A stretch of DNA of 42,539 nt, from NCBI RefSeq assembly GCF_007489285.1, contig NZ_VLIY01000027.1:1-42539 (forward strand), in the 5' to 3' direction. This DNA is from Skermania sp. ID1734 (GTDB lineage: Bacteria > Actinomycetota > Actinomycetes > Mycobacteriales > Mycobacteriaceae). The translations under genes and the position numbers were made by a program. The notes beneath the pieces are model-generated. The model was not told the DNA's origin. It made no database searches and saw nothing but the letters and a program-made list of their open reading frames with translations. Below, one piece after another: positions 9,709-19,086 of the stretch. The stretch's first letter is position 1. Every line of letters begins with the position of its first letter.

Positions 9709-11705
9709 TGCTGCGACCCCCGATACGCTTGCTCGATTCGCCTCGGCTGCGCGACCACCGGCAGCGCGAGGATGTGCGCGCACGCTTTCCACGGCTCGAG
9801 CCGCACATAATTCGCCTGGGCCCAGTGGTAATCCTCGCCGCTGACTTCGTCGTGGACGGTGAAGTGCGCTTGCCAGTCGTGGCCGATCGCCGGCATGTCC
9901 AGCCAGATGGTGCCGTCCTCGGCGCCATACGGGTTGAGGTTGATGACCACCAGCACCGTGTCGCCCGTGGCGGGATCGAGCTTGGAAAAACCGATGAGCG
10001 CGTCGTTGTCGATGTGATGGAAGTGAATATTGCGCAACTGCTGCAACGCGGGATGTGCCCGGCGAATCTCATTGAGCCGGGTGATCCAGGGTTCCAGCGA
10101 CTCGCCCCGTGCCCTGGCCTCGGCGTAATCACGCGGGCGCAGTTCGTACTTCTCGGAATCGAGATACTCCTCGCTTCCCGGTCTGAGCGCGACGTGCTCG
10201 AACAACTCGTAGCCCGAATACACGCCCCAGGACGGCGAGAACGTCGCCGCGAGGGCCGCGCGCAACGCGAACATTCCCGGGCCACCGTGCTGCAGCGTCT
10301 CGTGCAGGATGTCGGGTGTGTTGACGAAGAGGTTCGGCCGTGCTTCATCGGCCTTGGCCGCTATCTCGCGGCCGAACTCCTCGAGCTCCCACTTGGCGAC
10401 GCGCCAGGTGAAGTAGGTGTAGGACTGGCTGAACCCGCGCCGGGCCAAGCCGTATAGCCGCGCCGGGCGGGTGAACGCTTCGGACAGGAAAATCACATCC
10501 GGGTCGGTGGTCCGCACCTCGGCAAGGAGTCGCTCCCAAAAGTTCGGCGGTTTGGTGTGGGGATTGTCGACGCGAAAGATCTTGACGTCCAGGCTGATCC
10601 AATGCCGAATGACGTCGAGCACCGCGTGATAGATCCCGTCGGGATCGTTGTCGAAGTTCACCGGATAGATGTCCTGGTACTTCTTCGGCGGGTTCTCCGC
10701 GTAGGCGATCGTGCCGTCGGGGAGGACCGTGAACCATTCCGGGTGCTCTCGCGCCCACGGGTGGTCCGGCGCGCATTGCAGAGCAAGGTCGAGCGCCACC
10801 TCTAGCTTGAGTTCGGCGGCGGCTTTGACAAACGCTCGAAAGTCCGCCTCGGTGCCGAGCTGGGGATGGATGGCGTCGTGCCCGCCCTCGTCGGAACCGA
10901 TCGCCCACGGCGAGCCGACATCGCCGGGTGCGGCCGCCAGCGAATTGTTGGGCCCCTTGCGGTTGACCTTGCCGATCGGATGGATCGGCGGCAGGTAGAC
11001 CACATCGAAGCCCATCCCGGCGATGCGCGGCAGGTCCGCGGCAGCGGTGGCGAAGGTGCCGTGGCGAGGTTTGCCGTCGTCACCCCAGCCGCCGGTCGAA
11101 CGGGGAAAGAATTCATACCAGGACCCGAATAGGGCTCGCCGCCGTTCGACGAAAATCGCGTGCGGCGGCGAGGCGGTGACCAGGTCACGCACCGGATGAA
11201 TGCGCAGCAACTCGGCCACTTCGGTGGAAAATGCGGGAGCCACTCTTCCCGGCAATTGGCGTCTGCTGCGCAGGGCTTTGGCCGCCTCACTCAGTCGTCC
11301 GCGCTCGACTGCGGGCATGCCCTCGGCGGCACGATCGAACAGCCGGGCGCCGATTTCCAGGTCGTTTCGCAGGTCGGCGGCAGATTGCCCGGCGGCCAGC
11401 TTGGCTTCCACAGCGCTGCGCCACGTGGCGATCGGATCGCCCCAACCTTCGATGCAGAACGTCCAATCGCCCTCGCAGGTCGGAGTGAAGACCGCGTTGA
11501 ACACGTCGGGTTCGACGTCCGGTTCCATCCGGATCCGCGCTGGCTCGCCTGCCGGCGGTTGAACGACGAGCGTGGCGGCCACCGCCTCGTGACCTTCGCG
11601 CCACACCACCGCTCGGATCGGAAAGACCTCGCCTACCACCGCTTTGGCGGCACGACCGTCCGCCTGGGTGGGCCACACATCGTCGATGGCGATGCGACCT
11701 GTCAC
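9705..11705 (-). CDS. glgE: Alpha-1,4-glucan:maltose-1-phosphate maltosyltransferase GlgE
   Basis: A 666-residue GH13_3 enzyme (Rv1327c about 701) that transfers maltosyl units from maltose-1-phosphate to linear glucan. Nucleophile D380 sits in [18 protein letters not shown] and acid/base E409 in FLSEAFTRP; both motifs are diagnostic for GlgE. The N-terminal segment [20 protein letters not shown] matches the family start. GTG 11705 is preferred because GGAG lies 8 nt upstream; a TTG at 11711 would add two residues but leaves only 2 nt from that GGAG. It overlaps glgB by 4 nt. It is divergent from glgP across a 161-nt intergenic region containing two GTGTCAA direct repeats (11730-11748 area). 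Confidence 0.96.
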   Translation of the reverse strand: MTGRIAIDDVWPTQADGRAAKAVVGEVFPIRAVVWREGHEAVAATLVVQPPAGEPARIRMEPDVEPDVFNAVFTPTCEGDWTFCIEGWGDPIATWRSAVEAKLAAGQSAADLRNDLEIGARLFDRAAEGMPAVERGRLSEAAKALRSRRQLPGRVAPAFSTEVAELLRIHPVRDLVTASPPHAIFVERRRALFGSWYEFFPRSTGGWGDDGKPRHGTFATAAADLPRIAGMGFDVVYLPPIHPIGKVNRKGPNNSLAAAPGDVGSPWAIGSDEGGHDAIHPQLGTEADFRAFVKAAAELKLEVALDLALQCAPDHPWAREHPEWFTVLPDGTIAYAENPPKKYQDIYPVNFDNDPDGIYHAVLDVIRHWISLDVKIFRVDNPHTKPPNFWERLLAEVRTTDPDVIFLSEAFTRPARLYGLARRGFSQSYTYFTWRVAKWELEEFGREIAAKADEARPNLFVNTPDILHETLQHGGPGMFALRAALAATFSPSWGVYSGYELFEHVALRPGSEEYLDSEKYELRPRDYAEARARGESLEPWITRLNEIRRAHPALQQLRNIHFHHIDNDALIGFSKLDPATGDTVLVVINLNPYGAEDGTIWLDMPAIGHDWQAHFTVHDEVSGEDYHWAQANYVRLEPWKACAHILALPVVAQPRRIEQAYRGSQQ

Positions 11706-11852
11706 TCGCAATGCTCCGTTCCGCCTCGAGTGTCAATTGGTGTCAACCGTAATCGAGGCGACGTCGGTTCGCCCTGCTGCAGGCTTTCCAGATCGGGTCG
11801 GAACCAAACAACTGCGGTGACCGCTTCTGCTGCCGCAAGCGCGGTGCTCCAC

Positions 11853-11858
11853 TAGGGT
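11853..11858 (+). promoter_or_regulatory. -10 box candidate of glgP
   Basis: TAGGGT is followed by 8 nt and then the GTG start of glgP at 11867. No Shine-Dalgarno sequence lies in between. This suggests a leaderless or nearly leaderless transcript. Confidence 0.45.
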
Positions 11859-11866
11859 TGGCGTGC

Positions 11867-14446
11867 GTGAAGGCTTTGCGTCGGTTCACGGTTCGGGCAC
11901 ATTTGCCGCCTCGATTGGGTGCGCTTACCACGCTGGCCACCAATTTGCGATGGTCCTGGCATGCGCCGACGCAGGATTTGTTCGCAGCGATCGATCCGGT
12001 GCGGTGGGCCGAGATAGGCCACGATCCGGTCCGGCTGCTCGGTGAGGTGCCCGCCGCCCGGCTCGACGAACTCGCCGCGGATTCGGATTTTGTGGCCCGG
12101 GTCGATGCCGCCGCAGCCGACCTCGAGCATTACCTGACGCGTCCGCACTGGTTTCAGCGCCAGGCGGAATCCGGTACCCGCGTGCCGAACGGCATCGCCT
12201 ACTTCTCGATGGAATTCGGCGTGACCGAGGTGCTGCCGAACTATTCAGGCGGCTTGGGTATCTTGGCCGGTGATCATCTGAAGGCGGCCTCCGACCTTGG
12301 GTTGCCGCTGATCGGCGTCGGGTTGCTGTATCGATCCGGCTACTTTCGCCAGGCGTTGACCGCGGATGGCTGGCAGACCGAGCACTATCCGGCGCTGGAT
12401 CCGCAGGGCTTGCCGCTGCGGCTCTTGACCGAGGGCTCGGCGCCGGTGCTCGTTCACCTGGCGATGCCCGACGATCGGGTGCTGCGTGCGCGCGTCTGGA
12501 TCGCGCAGGTGGGCCGGGTGCCACTGCTGTTGCTCGACTCCGACATCGCCGAGAACGACCCGGAGATGCGCGGGGTGACCGACCGGCTCTACGGCGGCGA
12601 TCAAGACCATCGCATCAAGCAGGAAATTCTCGCCGGAATCGGCGGTGTGCGGGCCGTGCGCGCCTTCACCCGAGCTACCGGCCTGCCCGACCCGGAGGTT
12701 TTTCACACCAATGAGGGGCATGCCGGTTTCCTTGGCCTGGAACGCATTCGGGAGTTGATAGCGGACCGGGGCGTGGACTTCGACACCGCCCTGGCGGCAG
12801 TGCGCGCCGGTACTGTGTTCACCACCCACACACCGGTGCCAGCCGGGATCGACAGGTTTCCCGCGGACTTGGTGCGGCACTACTTCGGCGACGAGGGCGA
12901 ATCCGATTCCCGCTTGCTGCCCGGGATCAGCGTCGACCGCGTTGTGGCGCTGGGCCGCGAGTCCGATCCCACGCTGTTCAACATGGCGAACATGGGTTTA
13001 CGGCTCGCCCAGCGCGCGAACGGCGTGTCGAAGCTGCACGGCGAGGTCAGCCGGGAGATGTTCGCGCCGCTGTGGCCGGGTTTCGACGCCGACGAGGTGC
13101 CCATCGGTTCGATCACCAACGGTGTGCACGCTCCGACGTGGGCCGCGCGTGAGTGGTTCGACCGTGCCCGGGCGTTGATCGGCGCATCGCTGGTCGAGGA
13201 GGCCCGCGGCTGGGAGCGGTTGCACGACATCGACCCGGTCGAGTTGTGGCAGGTCCGAAACGACTTGCGGGCCAAACTCGTCGGTGAGATCCGGCGCCGG
13301 GTTCGCGCGTCGTGGCTGGAGCGCGGCGCCAGCGCCGCGGAGTTGGGCTGGACCGAGGAAATCTTCGACCCGGCAGTGTTGACTGTCGGTTTCGCCCGGC
13401 GCGTGCCCACCTACAAGCGGCTGACATTGATGCTGCGCGACCCGAATCGGTTGCGGTCGCTTTTGTTGGACCCGCAGCGGCCGATTCAATTGGTGGTCGC
13501 GGGCAAGAGCCACCCGGCCGACGATGGCGGAAAGGCCTTGATACAGCAGGTAGTTCGGTTCGCCGACGCGGAGGACGTGCGGCACCGCATCGTGTTTCTG
13601 CCCGACTACGACATGTCCATGGCCCGCTACCTCTACTGGGGCTGCGACGTCTGGCTCAACAACCCGCTGCGTCCGCTGGAGGCCTGCGGGACATCGGGCA
13701 TGAAGGCAGCGTTGAACGGCGGGCTGAACCTGTCGATCCGCGACGGCTGGTGGGACGAGATGTACGACGGCGAAAACGGTTGGGCGATACCGACTGCCGA
13801 CGGCGTCATCGATGAGCACCGCCGTGACGACCTCGAGGCAGCGGCACTGTACGACCTGGTGGCCAAGTCGGTGGCACCGCGCTTCTACGACCGCGACGCG
13901 GACGGTATTCCGACGCACTGGGTCGAGATGGTCCGCCACACCCTGGAAACGCTCGGGCCAAAGGTGTTGGCCTCGAGGATGGTTCGTGATTATGCGGTGC
14001 GCTATTACCTGCCGGCCGCAGCCACGGCCGCGACGGTGTGTGCGAACGACCTCGTCGGTGCCCGTGCGGTCGCCGAATACCGGCGACGCGTCGAAACCGC
14101 CTGGCCAGCGGTGGCTGTCACCCGCGTCGACAGCGCGGGGTTGCCGGACACGCCGGTCATCGGCGCAAAGCTGTCGCTGCAGGCATATGTGCGACTCGGC
14201 GGGCTGAGCCCGGATGATGTTGTGGTGCAGGCAGTTCTCGGGAGGGTGTCGGCGAGTGACGACCTTTCGGAGAAGTCGACGGTGATGATGCGGTACGTCG
14301 GAAACGAGGCCGAAGGCGCGGTCTATGAGGTCGTCACGCCGGTGCCGCTGTCCGGTGCGGTGGGATACACGGTGCGAGTGCTGCCGCACAACGCGTTGCT
14401 CGCCAGTGACGCGGAGTTGGGACTGGTCGCGCTGCCGGGCCGGTAA
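11867..14446 (+). CDS. glgP: Alpha-glucan phosphorylase GlgP
   Basis: An 859-residue GT35 phosphorylase of the AgP/MalP short type with an N-terminal DUF3417 region (Rv1328 about 863). It degrades alpha-1,4-glucan with phosphate to glucose-1-phosphate using pyridoxal phosphate. The PLP lysine is K613 in EACGTSGMKAALNGG. The N-terminus KALRRFTVRAHLPPRLGAL matches the mycobacterial protein, so GTG 11867 is preferred over a TTG 9 nt upstream. It is divergent from glgE-glgB, placing glucan breakdown opposite glucan assembly around one promoter region. The stop is followed by a long inverted repeat and a tandem array before convergent dinG. Confidence 0.96.
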   Translation: MKALRRFTVRAHLPPRLGALTTLATNLRWSWHAPTQDLFAAIDPVRWAEIGHDPVRLLGEVPAARLDELAADSDFVARVDAAAADLEHYLTRPHWFQRQAESGTRVPNGIAYFSMEFGVTEVLPNYSGGLGILAGDHLKAASDLGLPLIGVGLLYRSGYFRQALTADGWQTEHYPALDPQGLPLRLLTEGSAPVLVHLAMPDDRVLRARVWIAQVGRVPLLLLDSDIAENDPEMRGVTDRLYGGDQDHRIKQEILAGIGGVRAVRAFTRATGLPDPEVFHTNEGHAGFLGLERIRELIADRGVDFDTALAAVRAGTVFTTHTPVPAGIDRFPADLVRHYFGDEGESDSRLLPGISVDRVVALGRESDPTLFNMANMGLRLAQRANGVSKLHGEVSREMFAPLWPGFDADEVPIGSITNGVHAPTWAAREWFDRARALIGASLVEEARGWERLHDIDPVELWQVRNDLRAKLVGEIRRRVRASWLERGASAAELGWTEEIFDPAVLTVGFARRVPTYKRLTLMLRDPNRLRSLLLDPQRPIQLVVAGKSHPADDGGKALIQQVVRFADAEDVRHRIVFLPDYDMSMARYLYWGCDVWLNNPLRPLEACGTSGMKAALNGGLNLSIRDGWWDEMYDGENGWAIPTADGVIDEHRRDDLEAAALYDLVAKSVAPRFYDRDADGIPTHWVEMVRHTLETLGPKVLASRMVRDYAVRYYLPAAATAATVCANDLVGARAVAEYRRRVETAWPAVAVTRVDSAGLPDTPVIGAKLSLQAYVRLGGLSPDDVVVQAVLGRVSASDDLSEKSTVMMRYVGNEAEGAVYEVVTPVPLSGAVGYTVRVLPHNALLASDAELGLVALPGR

Positions 14447-14460
14447 TCACTGTATATCCC

Positions 14461-14524
14461 CGCTGATCACGACCGTATGGCTCAAAATCACGCCCGAAAC
14501 GCGACCATTCGATCGTGATCAGCG
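14461..14524. repeat. 20-bp imperfect inverted repeat, possible terminator or dispersed palindrome
   Basis: CGCTGATCACGA (14461-14472) is perfectly repeated in inverse as TCGTGATCAGCG (14513-14524). Pairing continues inward to 20 bp with two mismatches, enclosing a 24-nt loop. It sits 15 nt after the glgP stop, between convergent glgP and dinG. It could act as a bidirectional terminator or be a member of a dispersed palindromic family; no T tract follows. Confidence 0.7.
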
Positions 14525-14626
14525 AGTAGGCGGGAGGCGAATAGGCGGGAGGCGAGGAGGCGGGAGGCGAATAGGCGGGAGGCGAGGAGGCGGGAGGCGA
14601 GTACGCGGGAGGCGAGTAGGCGGGAG
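14522..14626. repeat. 7 x 15-bp tandem repeat (VNTR) at the dinG 3' end
   Basis: Seven head-to-tail 15-mers of consensus GCGAgtAGGCGGGAG, with changes only at unit positions 5-8. The first copy starts at 14522, inside the right arm of the inverted repeat. The last ends at 14626, one base before the dinG stop codon. There are no spacers, so it is not a CRISPR array. It is purine-rich on the plus strand, and copy number is likely to vary between strains. Confidence 0.95.
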
Positions 14627-14627
14627 G

Positions 14628-16673
14628 TCAACCCGCCGCGGCTGCCAAGCGCTGCAACGCATTCCGCACGACCGCCGGATCGGTTGTCGGCCAGTACGGC
14701 GGCAGCGACGCCCGCAGGTAGCCGCCGTAGCGGGCCGTGGCCAGCCTCGAATCGAGCACTGCGATTACGCCTCGGTCATCGACAGAGCGCAGCAGTCGCC
14801 CGGTGCCCTGGGCGAGCAGCAGCGCAGCATGGCTGGCGGCGACGGTCATGAAGCCGTTGCCGCCGCGCGATTCGACCGCCCGCTGCCGCGCGACAAAAAG
14901 CGGATCGTCTGGCCGCGGGAAGGGAATCCGGTCGAGGATCACCAGACTCAACGACGGTCCGGGCACGTCGACGCCCTGCCACAGGGACAGGGTGCCGAAC
15001 AGCGAGGCGGAATGGTCCGCGGCGAACTTCGCCACCAGGGCGCCCGTCGCATCGTCGCCCTGACAGAACAACGGTGTGTCGAGTCGTTCGCGTAGTGCGT
15101 CGGTCGCAGCGCGCGCCGCGCGCATCGAAGAGAACAGGCCAAGTGTGCGGCCACCCGCAGCGGCGATGAGTTCGGCAATCTCGTCCAGATAGCTGGGCGG
15201 CAGACCATCCCGCCCGGGCGCGGGCAAATGCTTTGCGACGTAGAGAATTCCGGACTTCGCATGGTCGAACGGCGAGCCGACGTCGAGCGCGCTCCACCGC
15301 GCGGTCGAGTCATCGGACGGCGCCTCGATTTCGGTGGCAGTGCTCGTATCGGCGCGGCCGGGGGACTGCGGCGGCAGGCCCCAGGTCATGGCCAGACCGT
15401 CGAACGACCCGCCGATCTGCAGCGTCGCCGAGGTGAGCACCACCGTTGCCGTGCCAAACAGTCTCGACCGCAACAACCCGCCCACCGAGAGCGGCGCCAT
15501 CCGCAACACCCGGCGGGCGGACCCGCGGTTGTCTTCCAATGCCAGCCAGACCACGTCGTGCCGCTTGGCCGGATCGGGTTCGTCGAATGCGGTGAGCGCG
15601 CGCACGGCGGTGTCATGCACCTCGTCGATCGCCGCTAACGCGGTAGCACGGGCCGCCGCGGCGTCGGGATCAGCGGCGGCCTGGCCCGGTCGCGACGGCG
15701 CCAGCGCCGTCCGGATGTTGCATGCGGAGTCGCGCAGCAACGCGAGAACGGCAGCGGCGCCGTCGGGCAGGTGCTCCCAGCGTCCTACCGGAAGATCATC
15801 GACCAGAGCTGCCCACGCCTCCGACGCACCCTCGAGCCGGTCCAGGTCTTCCTCCTCGACCAACTTCACGCAGCGCCGGGCGGCAGCGGAGATCGCCGCC
15901 GCGGAGAGCTCGGCCGTCGCGACGCCGGTGACCCGGTCGACCAGTTCGTGCGCCTCGTCGACGATCACGACGTCGTGTTCGGGCAGCACCGAGATGCCGG
16001 TGATGGCGTCGATGGCGAGCAACGCGTGGTTGGTGACCACCACGTCGGCCTTGGCGCCTCGAGCCCGGGCGCGTTCGGCGAAGCATTCTTCGCCCATCGG
16101 GCAACGCGACTTGCCGAGGCACTCGCGGGAGCTGACGCTCACCTGCCGCCAGGCGCGATCCGTGACGCCGGGTACCACGTCGTCACGATCGCCGGTCAGC
16201 GTTTCATCCGCCCAGCGGTGCAGCCGCTGAACCTCGCGGCCAAGCCTCGACACCGCAAACGGGTCGAAGAGTTCGGCGTCGGCCGGTTCCTCGGCGACCG
16301 TGCTGTTCACCTTGTTCAAGCACAAATAGTTGTTGCGGCCCTTGAGGATCGCGAATTCTGGCCGACGTCCCAGGGCGGGTTCGAGCGCCGTGGCGAGGCG
16401 AGGGAGATCACGGTCGATCAACTGCCGCTGCAGAGCGATGGTGGCCGTCGACACCACGACCGTGCGGCCCGTTTCGATGGCATGCCTGATGCCCGGAACC
16501 AGGTAGGCGAGCGACTTGCCGGTGCCGGTTCCGGCCTGCACGGCCAGGTGCTCGCCGGCGTCGATCGCGCTGGCGACCGCGGACGCCATCGTGAGTTGAT
16601 TGGGCCGTTGGGTACCGCCGAGCGCCTGCACCGCAAGCGTCAGCAGCTCGGCAACGCTGGGCAGCTCGGACAT
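14628..16673 (-). CDS. dinG: ATP-dependent helicase, DinG/XPD family
   Basis: A 681-residue superfamily 2 helicase (Rv1329c about 664). Walker A is at residues 46-54 (VQAGTGTGKS, K53) and the DEAH box at VIVDEAHEL. Four cysteines consistent with a 4Fe-4S cluster are visible: one in NNYLCLNK and three in RECLGKSRCPMGEECF. The C-terminal motifs LWQGVDVPG and QGTGRLLRS are typical of motifs V and VI. DinG-type enzymes unwind 5'-to-3', acting on R-loops, forked or G-quadruplex DNA. ATG 16673 follows the pncA stop by 10 nt, so it is likely the third gene of a pncB-pncA-dinG operon. Its stop lies 1 nt from the 15-bp tandem array. Confidence 0.95.
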   Translation of the reverse strand: MSELPSVAELLTLAVQALGGTQRPNQLTMASAVASAIDAGEHLAVQAGTGTGKSLAYLVPGIRHAIETGRTVVVSTATIALQRQLIDRDLPRLATALEPALGRRPEFAILKGRNNYLCLNKVNSTVAEEPADAELFDPFAVSRLGREVQRLHRWADETLTGDRDDVVPGVTDRAWRQVSVSSRECLGKSRCPMGEECFAERARARGAKADVVVTNHALLAIDAITGISVLPEHDVVIVDEAHELVDRVTGVATAELSAAAISAAARRCVKLVEEEDLDRLEGASEAWAALVDDLPVGRWEHLPDGAAAVLALLRDSACNIRTALAPSRPGQAAADPDAAAARATALAAIDEVHDTAVRALTAFDEPDPAKRHDVVWLALEDNRGSARRVLRMAPLSVGGLLRSRLFGTATVVLTSATLQIGGSFDGLAMTWGLPPQSPGRADTSTATEIEAPSDDSTARWSALDVGSPFDHAKSGILYVAKHLPAPGRDGLPPSYLDEIAELIAAAGGRTLGLFSSMRAARAATDALRERLDTPLFCQGDDATGALVAKFAADHSASLFGTLSLWQGVDVPGPSLSLVILDRIPFPRPDDPLFVARQRAVESRGGNGFMTVAASHAALLLAQGTGRLLRSVDDRGVIAVLDSRLATARYGGYLRASLPPYWPTTDPAVVRNALQRLAAAAG

Positions 16674-16683
16674 CCCATGCAGA

Positions 16684-17265
16684 CTACTGGGTTGGCGCCC
16701 CGATCAGTTCGACGCCCGCAGCGCGCATCTGTTCGAGCGCGTCGCGCACCGTCGCATCGGTCACACCGGCGGTGTAGTCCAGCAGGACGCGAGTGCGGAA
16801 ACCTTCGGCGGCAGCATCCAGCGCGGTGGCGCGTACGCAGTGATCGGTCGCTATTCCGGCTATGTCCACGGTGTTGACGCCCTTTTCGCGCAGCCATTGC
16901 GCCAGCGAGCGGCCCGTGTCGTCGACGCCTTCGAAGCCCGAATAGGCGGCGGAGTAATTGCCCTTCGAAAAGATCGCGGCCACGGTGCTGATGTCGAGGT
17001 TCGGATGGAATTCGGCGCCCGGCGTGCCGACTCGGCAGTGCGGTGGCCAGGTGTCGACGTAGTCGGGATCGTCGGAGAAGTGGCTGCCCGGGTCGATGTG
17101 GTGGTCGCGGGTGGCGACCACGGTGTCGTAGCCGGGACGGCTGGCCAGAAGCTTCGAGATTCGGCGGGCAACCTCGGCGCCGCCGGACACTGCCAGCGAG
17201 CCGCCTTCGCAGAAGTCGTTCTGCACGTCGACAACAACAAGAGCTGTATTGTTTGCGCCGCTCAC
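16684..17265 (-). CDS. pncA: Nicotinamidase/pyrazinamidase PncA
   Basis: A 193-residue isochorismatase-like hydrolase closely resembling M. tuberculosis PncA (186 residues). It converts nicotinamide to nicotinate for NAD salvage. The catalytic triad is D13 (VVVDVQNDFCEGG), K101 (FSKGNY) and C143 (IATDHCVR). The metal ligands are D54, H56, H62 and H76. GTG 17265 overlaps the pncB stop by 4 nt (GTGA), so the two genes are translationally coupled, and PncB uses the nicotinate made here. In M. tuberculosis pncA is at another locus, so this pairing is a difference worth noting. The same enzyme class activates pyrazinamide. Confidence 0.96.
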   Translation of the reverse strand: MSGANNTALVVVDVQNDFCEGGSLAVSGGAEVARRISKLLASRPGYDTVVATRDHHIDPGSHFSDDPDYVDTWPPHCRVGTPGAEFHPNLDISTVAAIFSKGNYSAAYSGFEGVDDTGRSLAQWLREKGVNTVDIAGIATDHCVRATALDAAAEGFRTRVLLDYTAGVTDATVRDALEQMRAAGVELIGAPTQ

Positions 17266-18590
17266 ACCACAAATGTAGTCGGAATCGCGGGCTCGCCCCG
17301 CGACAGTTTCAGGCCCTCCCACGGCAGGCTGACCAGCCCGCGCGCTACCAGCTCACGGCTGTTTTCCAGCTCCACGCGCTCGACCGTTTCCCCGCCGCGG
17401 ACGACCGGCACCAACAACTCCCGCTGCTGCAGGTCCGGGTCCACCGGCGCCTGGAGCCGGGCCGGGTAGACGACCTCCTCCACGATCGTGCCCGTTGCCC
17501 GTGCACGGCGCAGCGCCTTCTTGCGGCCACCGCGCGAACTCTTGTTGCTGCTGCGCTTGGCCACGGCCTTCCCGTCGACTTCGACGAGCTTGTAGACCAT
17601 TCCCGCGGTCGGCGCCCCGGAACCGGTGACCAATGAGGTGCCGACGCCGTAGGAATCGACGGGCTCGACGCGCAGCGCGGCGATCGCGAACTCGTCGAGA
17701 TCGCCGGACACCACGATTCGGGTGTCGGTGGCGCCCAAATCGTCGAGCTGGCGGCGGACCTGACGCGCCAGGACACCCAGGTCACCGGAGTCGATGCGAA
17801 CCCCGCCGAGGTGCGGGCCGGCAACCTCGACCGCCGTCCGCACACCCGCGGTGATGTCGAAAGTATCGACCAACAGCGTGGTTGTCGCTCCCAACGCCGC
17901 CACCTGGCCGGCAAATGCGGTGGCCTCGCTGGACCGTTGATCGGAGTTGGCGTGCAGCAGCACAAACGCGTGCGCGCTGGTACCGGCGGCCGGGACGCCG
18001 TAGCGCCGCACCGCCTCGAGATTCGACGTGGCGGAAAATCCCGCCAGGTAGGCGGCCCGCGCGCTGGCTGGTGCTGCGAGCTCATGGGTGCGCCGGGAGC
18101 CCATCTCGATGAGGGCCCGACCATCGGCAGCGCTCACCATGCGCGCGGCGGCGGACGCGATAGCGCTGTCGTGGTTCAGCACCGACAACACCAGCGTCTC
18201 CAGTAGCACACATTCGGCAAACGTGCCGCGCACCGATAGGACCGGGGAGCCGGGGAAGAACAGTTCGCCTTCCCGATAGGCATCGATGTCGCCGGTGAAG
18301 GTGTAGTCGGCGAGCCAGTTCACGGTCGCTTTGTCGAGGTAAGGTTCCACGACCGCGAGCTCGGCGGGCCCGAATCGAAAGTCCGCGAGCGCCTCGAGCA
18401 ACCGGCCCAGGCCGGCGAAGACGCCGTAACGGCGGCCGTCGGGAAGCCGGCGGGCGAACACCTCGAAACTGCACTGACGTTGGGCTGAACCATCCGCGAG
18501 CGCCGCACGCAGCATCGTCAGCTCGTACAGATCAGTGAGCAGCGCAGTAGTCGTCGACGCAGCGGCGCCGGTCTGCGGTGCGGTACCCAT
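17262..18590 (-). CDS. pncB: Nicotinate phosphoribosyltransferase PncB
   Basis: A 442-residue enzyme close to M. tuberculosis PncB1 (448). It joins nicotinate and PRPP to nicotinate mononucleotide with ATP hydrolysis. Recognisable blocks are TDLYELTMLRAAL, FEVFARRLPDGRRYGV, FPGSPVLSVRGTFAECVLLE, GSRRTHELA with the phosphorylatable His, RIDSGDLGVLARQ and DSYGVGTSLVTGSGAP. The C-terminal region is basic. ATG 18590 gives the family length; in-frame extensions upstream cross the divergent clpS. It heads the pncB-pncA-dinG operon. The 70-nt gap to clpS must hold both promoters. Confidence 0.95.
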   Translation of the reverse strand: MGTAPQTGAAASTTTALLTDLYELTMLRAALADGSAQRQCSFEVFARRLPDGRRYGVFAGLGRLLEALADFRFGPAELAVVEPYLDKATVNWLADYTFTGDIDAYREGELFFPGSPVLSVRGTFAECVLLETLVLSVLNHDSAIASAAARMVSAADGRALIEMGSRRTHELAAPASARAAYLAGFSATSNLEAVRRYGVPAAGTSAHAFVLLHANSDQRSSEATAFAGQVAALGATTTLLVDTFDITAGVRTAVEVAGPHLGGVRIDSGDLGVLARQVRRQLDDLGATDTRIVVSGDLDEFAIAALRVEPVDSYGVGTSLVTGSGAPTAGMVYKLVEVDGKAVAKRSSNKSSRGGRKKALRRARATGTIVEEVVYPARLQAPVDPDLQQRELLVPVVRGGETVERVELENSRELVARGLVSLPWEGLKLSRGEPAIPTTFVV

Positions 18591-18648
18591 CCGGCCAACT
18601 CTACGAGGACGCCCAGGAGTTCGGGTGTTATGCCCGGCGTGGCAGTCG

Positions 18649-18654
18649 TACCCT
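18649..18654 (+). promoter_or_regulatory. -10 box candidate of a leaderless clpS transcript
   Basis: TACCCT is followed by 6 nt and then ATG 18661. This is the same -10-to-start spacing seen for nucS and rph. It supports, but does not prove, the longer clpS start. Confidence 0.4.
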
Positions 18655-18660
18655 TGAAAC

Positions 18661-19047
18661 ATGGCCGGGTGTACGACGAAAACCGCGATCGCCGGCGATT
18701 TCACGGCGGTGGACGCGGCTGCTGTTCTTTCGAGAGCGCTGGAGGTGCGCCTCGCCGCGGCCCCGCAGGCCACGCCGGAGCAGGCCGAGGTCGAGGAAGT
18801 CATCGAGGCGGAGGACCGTCCCTGGGTTACCGTCGTGTGGGACGATCCGGTCAACCTCATGCACTACGTCACGTTCATTTTTCAGAAGCTGTTCGGTTAC
18901 AGCAAAGCAAAGGCAACCGAGCTGATGCTCAAGGTGCACAACGAGGGCAAAGCGGTGGTGTCCTCTGGCTCCCGTGACAAGATGGAGCATGACGTGCATC
19001 GATTGCACGCGGCGGGGCTGTGGGCAACCATGCAACGTGACACGTGA
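18661..19047 (+). CDS. clpS: ATP-dependent Clp protease adaptor ClpS
   Basis: A ClpS core of about 80 residues ([20 protein letters not shown] to [11 protein letters not shown]) delivers N-degron substrates to the ClpA/ClpC-ClpP protease. The binding-pocket DDPVN and the downstream [20 protein letters not shown] are intact. The ORF from ATG 18661 encodes 128 residues. An internal GTG at 18745 would give 100 residues, nearer the 101 of M. tuberculosis, and has GAGAG 8 nt upstream. The ATG has a leaderless-type -10 box. I cannot decide between the starts; the extra 28 residues are not conserved in what I recall of the family. It is divergent from pncB and followed by the DUF2017 gene after 39 nt. 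Confidence 0.92.
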   Translation: MAGCTTKTAIAGDFTAVDAAAVLSRALEVRLAAAPQATPEQAEVEEVIEAEDRPWVTVVWDDPVNLMHYVTFIFQKLFGYSKAKATELMLKVHNEGKAVVSSGSRDKMEHDVHRLHAAGLWATMQRDT

Positions 19048-19086
19048 GCGCAGGATCGAAGACCGAAGGATCTATAGGTACCCAAC

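Noticed and set aside
14522-14626. CRISPR array
   Set aside because: The repeats are 15 bp, directly adjacent with no spacers, and no cas gene is present.
14325-15095. Gly-Arg-rich protein reading through the 15-bp repeats
   Set aside because: The frame starts inside glgP and ends antisense to dinG; the Gly-Arg run is just the translated tandem repeat.
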